Source of the DNA: Carex sylvatica
Lineage: Eukaryota > Streptophyta > Magnoliopsida > Poales > Cyperaceae
NCBI GenBank assembly: GCA_964058845.1
Contig: CAXKVR010000943.1
Coordinates: forward strand, 31,355-95,354
Direction of reading: 5' to 3'
DNA: 64,000 bases
Part shown: positions 57,824 to 64,000 of the stretch, piece by piece
Layout: every line of letters starts with the position of its first letter
How positions within the stretch are numbered: position 1 is the first letter of the stretch
Position numbers and translations under genes: made by a program
The notes under the pieces: generated by a model
Databases searched by the model: none
Seen by the model: the letters and a program-made list of their open reading frames with translations, nothing else
Told to the model about the DNA's origin: nothing

Positions 57824-59460
57824 ATGGAAATAAACGACATTGATCCTTTCGCCTCGTATGTGATTAATCCTCCACCTGAAATTATCTCTCACACGACGGA
57901 TGCCTTTCTTGCAAGACCAGATGGAGGTAATCATTCGACAAGCAATGAAATCGAGAATGCTTTGCATGAAACACACTCTAACCATCGTAAATTAGAGCCT
58001 AGAAGAAAGGGGAAGCGACCTGTTGATGCTTATTTAAGATATCATCCCTAGAAGATTTTGTATTGTTCCTTTTATTATCTCATTTACTAGTAAAATAACA
58101 GAAACAAATTGATGTACTTGTGGTAATCTGCAAATTGCTAAGTTCAATGAATCGATTCTTCAATTCTGTTGGTATTTGATTTTGATTAGTCACTTATTTT
58201 TATTATCAAATTCTCATACAGCATGGATGAATCTCCTGGCGGTTACAAGCTAAAAGTGAAGTATGATGGATACTTGAAAATTATCAATAAAGGGACCAAG
58301 AAAAAATATTGCCTTGGTAGACAAAGGACACTTTATCTGGATCCGATAAACTATAAATTTTGTGAACTAATGGAAGAAATCAACATAATACATCATTGGG
58401 AAGAGAATATCATACCCTTATTGTGCTTTGTTGACAAGAACTCACATTCTCAGTCATTTGTTCAACTAAAGGATGATACTAGTTACCAAATGATGCTTCA
58501 AATGTATGTAGAGAAGAAAGAAGTAGTGATTTATGTAACTACAGAAAATATTTTTTGTGGTACTCAGAATGATAAAGAAGGTGGGGATGTTATAAGCTAC
58601 GAAGAAGAATCTGATTATTGTCATAGTGAGGAGAGTTACCATAGCTTGTACAGTATTAGTGATGAAGAACATCTTGACAGTGGCAATGGTGACAAAAAAT
58701 AGACTCTGGTTATGAAGGAGAGTTTTACTCGTACGACAAAGAGAAACCTGTCATAGAAATTGGTGCTCAATATCCTGATGCAATAGCGTTTAGACGAGGT
58801 CTCAGTCATTATGCTATAACACAAGATTTTGTGTATGCTTTGGAGAAGAGTGATACCAAACGTGTTACAGCAAGGTGTGCAAAGAAAGAGTGTAGCTGGA
58901 GGATCCATGCATCAGTAGCAGACGATTGTGTAACCTTCGTGATAAAGACTTTGCATCCAGTCCATTCATGCAGTGGTGTTAATAAGTCTGGAAACAAACA
59001 TGCAACGAGAGGGTGGATAGCTGATAGAATTGTAAATGACTTGAGAAGTGAAGGAGATACACCACCAAAGGTTTTGAAACGAAAGCTTGAAAAAAGGTTT
59101 AGAATTCAGATACCATACCTTAGGGTTTGGAATGGAAAAGAACTAGCAATGGAGGAGATATATGGTAAATGGGATGATTCTTTTATACAAGTAGGGGCAT
59201 TCAAAGAGGTACTCATAGGAGCAAATTCCGATAGTATTGTAGAATTTGAGACTGAACCAGTGGCGATTAATGGAAAAAAGTGTAAAAAGAATGGAATATG
59301 AAAGTGAGAGTCGACATTTTCAATGCTTTTTTATTACACTTGGGTCATGCATAACCAGATTTCTTGCAGGTTGTAGACCATATGTTGGCCTTGATGCATG
59401 CCACCTAAAAGGAAAGTGAAAGGGTGTTCTTGCCGTTGCCACTGCAATTGATGGAAATAT
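57824..59460 (+). pseudogene. Second MULE transposase, decayed and truncated
   Basis: This is a different lineage from the 17485-20607 transposase. 57824-58051 (MEINDIDPFASYVINPPPEI) may be a leading exon. 58223-58702 encodes a PB1-like N-terminal region (DESPGGYKLKVKYDGYLKII), followed by an acidic Ser/Glu linker. A frame change at about 58700 leads into the MuDR domain (DAIAFRRGLSHYAITQDFVY, CAKKECSWRIHASV, HPVHSCSG). Then come EEIYGKWDDSF and, after another frame change near 59300, the start of the DDE domain with YVGLDACHLKGK and a TGA directly after it. The text stops after VLAVATAIDGN. The rest of the catalytic domain and the SWIM finger are absent. No activity is possible. Confidence 0.85.
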
Positions 59461-60846
59461 TAGTGTATTAATAAGATGTTTTGATGTTTCTTGATGAATT
59501 AAGATATTTTGAGTATTTTAATAAATATAAGTGTATTAATCTTTCCAAAATTATATTATAGGGGCAAGAAAAAAATGAAGTTTGGAGTGAAAAAGATGGC
59601 ATGCACAACAAGTTTATTCAAGCTTCTATAAGAAGAATTCTAATAGCTTTTCATTTATTTTCTTATAGTAATTCCTATTAGCTTATTCAAGCTTTGTGAT
59701 ACAAATTGGTATACTGTTGCTAAATTGTTTTGTTGTTGAGATCAATATAATCTACTAAAGTGTTTTGTTGTTTTTGAAAGGAAAAAAAATACCCCCTAAG
59801 ATACTGGCAATCAGATGTGTTCAGGAAATGAGAATGTGGTTAAATTTTTGCTAAATTTGGTGGTTTTTACTAGTTTTCAATTTCTCATTTTGCTGAGGGG
59901 TAAACTGTAAATTATACTTTTGTGTTTCTTTTTTTACACTGAGTGTTGTGGGTGTTTTTTATCTCAATCTTTATATAAAGGTGGGTATGTAGACTGCCAT
60001 ATACCAGGACTGGTACAAGGCGTAGCAGGTTAGCAAGGTACCTAGACTGGTACAATGCATACTGGGAATGGGACGGTGCATAGATGTTTTTTTCCTAATG
60101 AACAGGCACCGGTGGATAAAGTGTGAAATGTTTGAAATTCATTTATGTTGAATGCAACCATCAAGGAAGCTTTTGCCGGAATTTAAAAAAAATAAATTAT
60201 ATAGGTCAAACTTGACTTAATCTGATAATTTTAAAATTTATTTTTATAACGTCATTTTTCATGAGTTAAATCAAAAGTAGCTGAATCACAACCCAGTACA
60301 GGTGTTCAAAGATACATGATTGAAATATCTAATGAATCCCACTTGTAGATAAGCATATAGTTCCTATATGAATTAAACCTCGTCAAATTATTTTCGTGTT
60401 TCGAATCTATTAGAAACGAAGGATGAAACAGGAGACATACTGTGCGTATTTCAATTAAATTATTGCAGTTCAGTTTTTGTTTTTCTCTTTCTTTGTCCGT
60501 ATAAACAAATTTAAGAAAAAAGAATAAGGATAAAATGAAAAAATAGAAATTCTGACAATACTTAACTACATATAATTAACTCTAGGAGTAAATAAAAAAT
60601 ATAAACAAGAGTTGAGATACATATTAGATCTAATAAAGAGTGTAGGAGTAAATAGAAAATCAAACAAGTTTTGAAGAGTAAATAGAAAATTAATCCTTTT
60701 TTTTTTTTTTTGGACAAAGGAGTGTTTTTTTTTTGGAACGACGCTCTTAACTTTTTTTTTTTCGATTTTGTATCTTGGATGTTGTCTAAAATAGTGTCTA
60801 GTCTGAACATCAATACATTGATGGTCGTGAATGGTACGCTAAAAAG
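59461..60846. other. Spacer, no gene seen
   Basis: Mostly AT-rich. It holds a short GGTACA/GCATAC-rich piece around 59995-60090 with repeated GACTGGTACAA words. No coding sequence recognised. Confidence 0.4.
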
Positions 60847-62633
60847 TTTCAGTACAATGAGATGTACCTTTTAAACCTTAAATGCTTTTGAGTCTAATTG
60901 CAAGTGCACAATTATATCAAAGTAGTATTTGAGGTATCGATCCACAGAGAGTATGGAAAATACTTAGTTTTAAACCCTAAATAATTAATTTCAGTAAATA
61001 ATAATAAAGTAAAGTGCAATAAAGTAAAGTAAATGGGGGGTTGTTTAAGTAATCCTAAAGTTTGGGTTCAATACCCGAAAGAGGAATTTTAAACAATTAA
61101 AGTAAATAAGAGTAAAAGAAAAGTAATCGGTTTGCTTTCAAGATTTAAAGATCTAGGGGTCTTTGGTCTACAATCCCTTGCTAATTCTATCTATTCGGTA
61201 TTTGCTTGAATTCATGTATGATTTGACGAGGTTTCTAACCTAATATGTTATTAAGGGTCACTTTCGTGAATTAATAACGTGTCTAGGTAATTCGGACTTC
61301 ACGATTAGGTCCTTCACCCTAGCTACCTAGACCATAAGCTCTTGTTAGTCTCTCCTCTCCTCGAGTATTGGTACTTCTCAATAAAGTCCATGATATCAAT
61401 ATCCGACTTGATTTGAGATGTCCTAATTAGGGTTTGACTTCACGGTTAGGTCCTTCACCAAGTCCCTAATCTTAATTTCTATAGTTCCGGCTTAGATTAA
61501 ATTGGTTAGAATCTTAATCTAAACCTAGGATATTTGCATTCATAATTGGTACTATCCTATATGATCCTAGTCAATTTTAGTTCTTTTGAAACTAAAACGG
61601 GATACTACAATTCAAGTACTAACTATGTAATTAACACAAATGATAAATCACAGAAATTAACAATCAAATCCCATAAAACAATCATAATAAAAGTAAATAA
61701 CCAAATAGAATAGAATTAAACAAGTTCATGCATGATGACCTAAACCCCTAGAGAGAGAACTACTCACTCTTGGAGAGATCCATTACAAAAATTGGCAAAG
61801 TAAGAAGAAATTAAATGAAAGAAAATGATTACACCCTTTGACAAATCAAAGCCCTCTATCTTGCCGAATCTTGCTCCGGAAATCCTTCTTCTCCTTGCTT
61901 GAAAGCTTTCCTTCCTCCAGAATTTATCGCTAAGTGTGTGTAAAGAGAGAATGATGGTGTGCTGGTTGATGTGAGATTGAATGATCCATGAATGGGAAAA
62001 GACTCTCCCTTTTAAAGCCAAGGATTATGCCCGATTTAGAGGCTAGAAGGTGGGGTTAGTGGGTGCTCTGTTTAGCATTACTTCCCTGGCAAGTAAGTGT
62101 ATTTCTGGCAGTAAAAATGCGTCCATAAAGCGCCAAAAATAGAAAAACTGTCAAACCGGGCAGTTATTGGCTTTCTGCGGGTCCAGTGCGGATGGATGAC
62201 CCGCACTGCGGGTGGCTTCACCCGCACTGGGACAAGTTTCCTTATTTAACTTCTGCAATTTTCTCTGAGTGCGGATGGCTCTGCGGATGGATGACCCGCA
62301 CTGCGGGTGGAATCTGCTCTTCTGAAGTTGCCGAAAGTTGGCCAAGTTCTGAATGCGGATGGGCTCATCCGCACTGGAATCAGTGCGTCCGCACTAGGCT
62401 CGGACTTTTCCTCTGCGTCTCGAGTGCGGCTGGATTGATCCGCAGTGCGTGTGGTTGATCCGCACTGGGGGGTATTTTTGGTATTTTGCACTATTTCCTG
62501 CATCAAAAAGCCAAATAACTGCAATAACTTGATTCTAGGTGTATTTTGATCACTTTATATAATAAATACAAGACAATTGGTGTTATTTCATAATAAAATC
62601 TAGATTAAATGTGTATATAATTTATGCTTATCA
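60847..62633 (-). repeat. Gypsy-type 3' LTR R5, about 1.8 kb
   Basis: On the minus strand it starts TGATAAGCATAAATTATATA directly after a purine tract and ends with the shared module (CTGTGGATCGATACC, GGTTTAAAAGGTACA). It contains the GC-rich words CCCGCACTGCGGG and GTGCGTCCGCACT (62175-62475) in one unit each. A TTTAAAAG box on - near 62011 could be the LTR promoter. It is the most complete relative of R1 in the MULE. No coding sequence lies within it; the open frames at 62151-62524 are GC-word artefacts. Confidence 0.75.
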
Positions 62634-64000
62634 AAATCCCCCAAGCTTGAACCTTGCTTGTCCTCAAGCAACATCTAAACTCGGACTACAATTCAATCCT
62701 TAATTTAACCCCAATATCAAGTATACATTTCTTCCAAAAAATTTACGAAAAATTTGTATGATCTTGCCAAAAATTTAGAAACTTCAACGTAAATTTTTAC
62801 AAATTTAAAGTTCAACCCTTGGTTAATCATAATTCACCCCACAATTTGCTTACTCTAACTTTTATTTCCTTAAAGACTTAAAACTTGTAAACTTTGGAAA
62901 TCTAAACTTATTACAAAAGCTTCATACTTATTTTGCAGAAATTCTTTCAAAATCCCCCAAGCTTGGGACAAGCTTAGGTTAGAAATTCGCGGACTTCGTG
63001 TGTTGATATTTACAAAATTCTTTTCTTCTTTTGTTACTTTTTATTTAATGACACTATAATTCTTCATCCTTAGAACAAAACCGGTTAGTTATAAGTAGTT
63101 AACCATACCCAACCGTTTTAATTCAAAAGTGCATTTTGCATTGCTCTTAGTTCAATCCTTCCATGACACGAACCTACATGGTTAGTGCAAACCCGGTCAC
63201 TTTATCGGGCAAACTAGCGGAGCAAAGTGTCGATAACTCATTGCTATAAGTACGTCATGTCGCCGTAACATAAGCAAGCGAAATCTAAAAATTATCTTTT
63301 ACTATTTTTCAACATTTTTGCAAAAATATCATGAATACACACATCCTTAGGCATTAATTCATACCTATGGATATCCCGATCTTTCTAAATTCTTTTTCCT
63401 CATTTAAGTCATGTTTTCAGAAACAAATTCAAATCCTTAAGTTTTCATTTTCGTAAATCTTTATTTCCACAAAGTTTTTCGCCAAATTATGTGGTTATTT
63501 CTAATTATTCCAAGGGTATTCCTAAAAACTCGTTATAATTCTCATTAAAATTTCTTATTTTTCGACAATCACTCAAATTTATCAAAACTTTTATTTTTGC
63601 CAACTTTTAACACAAAAATTAAACATGATTGTATACTTTATGCCTAATTAGACAATTAAGTCCAATTATGCAAGACTCTATTTTTATAACCTCGTAAAAC
63701 ATCTTGACGAATTTGCAATTTCAAGCAATTAAGTTCAAAATCACAAATCCTATTCATGGTCAAGTAAAAGTCAAGGTTATAAATCCTAAATTTTTAAAAA
63801 TTTAAATCTAAAATTAATGCAATGCAAGATACAATTTCTTCCTATCCCCCAAGCTTAAATTAAGCATTGTCCCCAATGCGTAAAAATAAACAAAAGTAAA
63901 TATGGAGAAACATGAACTACTCTATTAGCGGAAGGTGGTGGTGGTGCTGTGCGGTCTCAATGATTGGATGGAGGATCGGGAGGGCGGCCTCCCCATTGCC
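62634..64000 (-). mobile_element. 3' internal region of a gypsy-type element, cut by window end
   Basis: This is noncoding sequence leading into the R5 LTR. Just before the LTR, on -, is the purine tract AAGCTTGGGGGATTT (62634-62648), the expected plus-strand primer. Words of the type GAGGACAAGC..GG..CAAGCTTGGGGG occur at about 62660 and 62955, and a GGGGACAATGCTTAA..AAGCTTGGGGG form at about 63850. These are typical of the long 3' untranslated parts of Tat/Athila-type elements. No gag or pol sequence is reached before the window ends. Confidence 0.65.

Noticed and set aside
62151..62524. Cys/Trp-rich frames on both strands
   Set aside because: They are GC-word repeats of LTR R5, matching the same artefact in R1.
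1..64000. tRNA, rRNA or organelle-derived DNA
   Set aside because: I looked for B-box-like GGTTCGAATCC words and conserved rRNA or organelle gene text and found none that hold up by eye; a tRNAscan-SE run would settle it.

Overview
The window is nuclear DNA from a flowering plant. It is AT-rich, has introns of plant type, and is dominated by Mutator-like (MULE), hAT, Helitron, Ty1/copia and Ty3/gypsy-type sequences. The protein matches (phi-class GST, plant augmin, KIN-7 kinesin, PPR, plant mobile domain) are plant-specific. I cannot name the species or decide between monocot and eudicot. Domain and family calls were made by reading translations, not by database search.

Only two host genes look intact. 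A phi-class glutathione S-transferase has 3 exons, lies at 41403-42719 on +, and has a visible TATA box. The mitochondrial electron-transfer-flavoprotein alpha subunit ETFA has 8 exons at 48443-54577 on -, and its exons sum to an uninterrupted 1086 nt. One of its introns holds a hAT-type MITE with a perfect 8-bp target duplication.

Left part (1-11996): AT-rich spacer, foldback MITEs, a 3 x 200 bp tandem repeat, and three broken host genes on -: a pectinesterase lacking its catalytic segment, a PPR gene with stops and frameshifts, and the first two exons of a KIN-7-type kinesin.

11997-21380 is a 9.4-kb MULE with about 215-bp terminal inverted repeats. It carries two convergent genes: an 8-exon plant-mobile-domain (PMD) gene on + and a 3-exon MuDR/MULE/SWIM transposase on -. 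Both are almost whole but carry nonsense codons, and the PMD gene also has one frameshift. A gypsy-type LTR fragment with an expanded 83-bp repeat sits between their 3' ends. A 744-bp MITE at 39535-40278, with a perfect 9-bp target duplication, shares the outer terminal sequence of this MULE.

21381-38932: foldback repeats, then a cluster of fragments from three unrelated genes (long-chain acyl-CoA synthetase, augmin subunit 5, and a TREX-2 THP1/PCID2-like gene) followed by a Helitron-like 3' end at 32803. Three related gypsy-type LTR elements (29573-31515, 34780-36180, 37071-38775) lie in and after this region. They share a terminal module with the copies at 16443 and 60847, but each carries its own GC-rich word repeat.

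Right part: a degenerate Ty1/copia element (43063-48096) between the GST and ETFA genes, palindromic MITEs, a second decayed MULE transposase (57824-59460), and the 3' LTR plus 3' internal region of a gypsy-type element (60847 to the window end).
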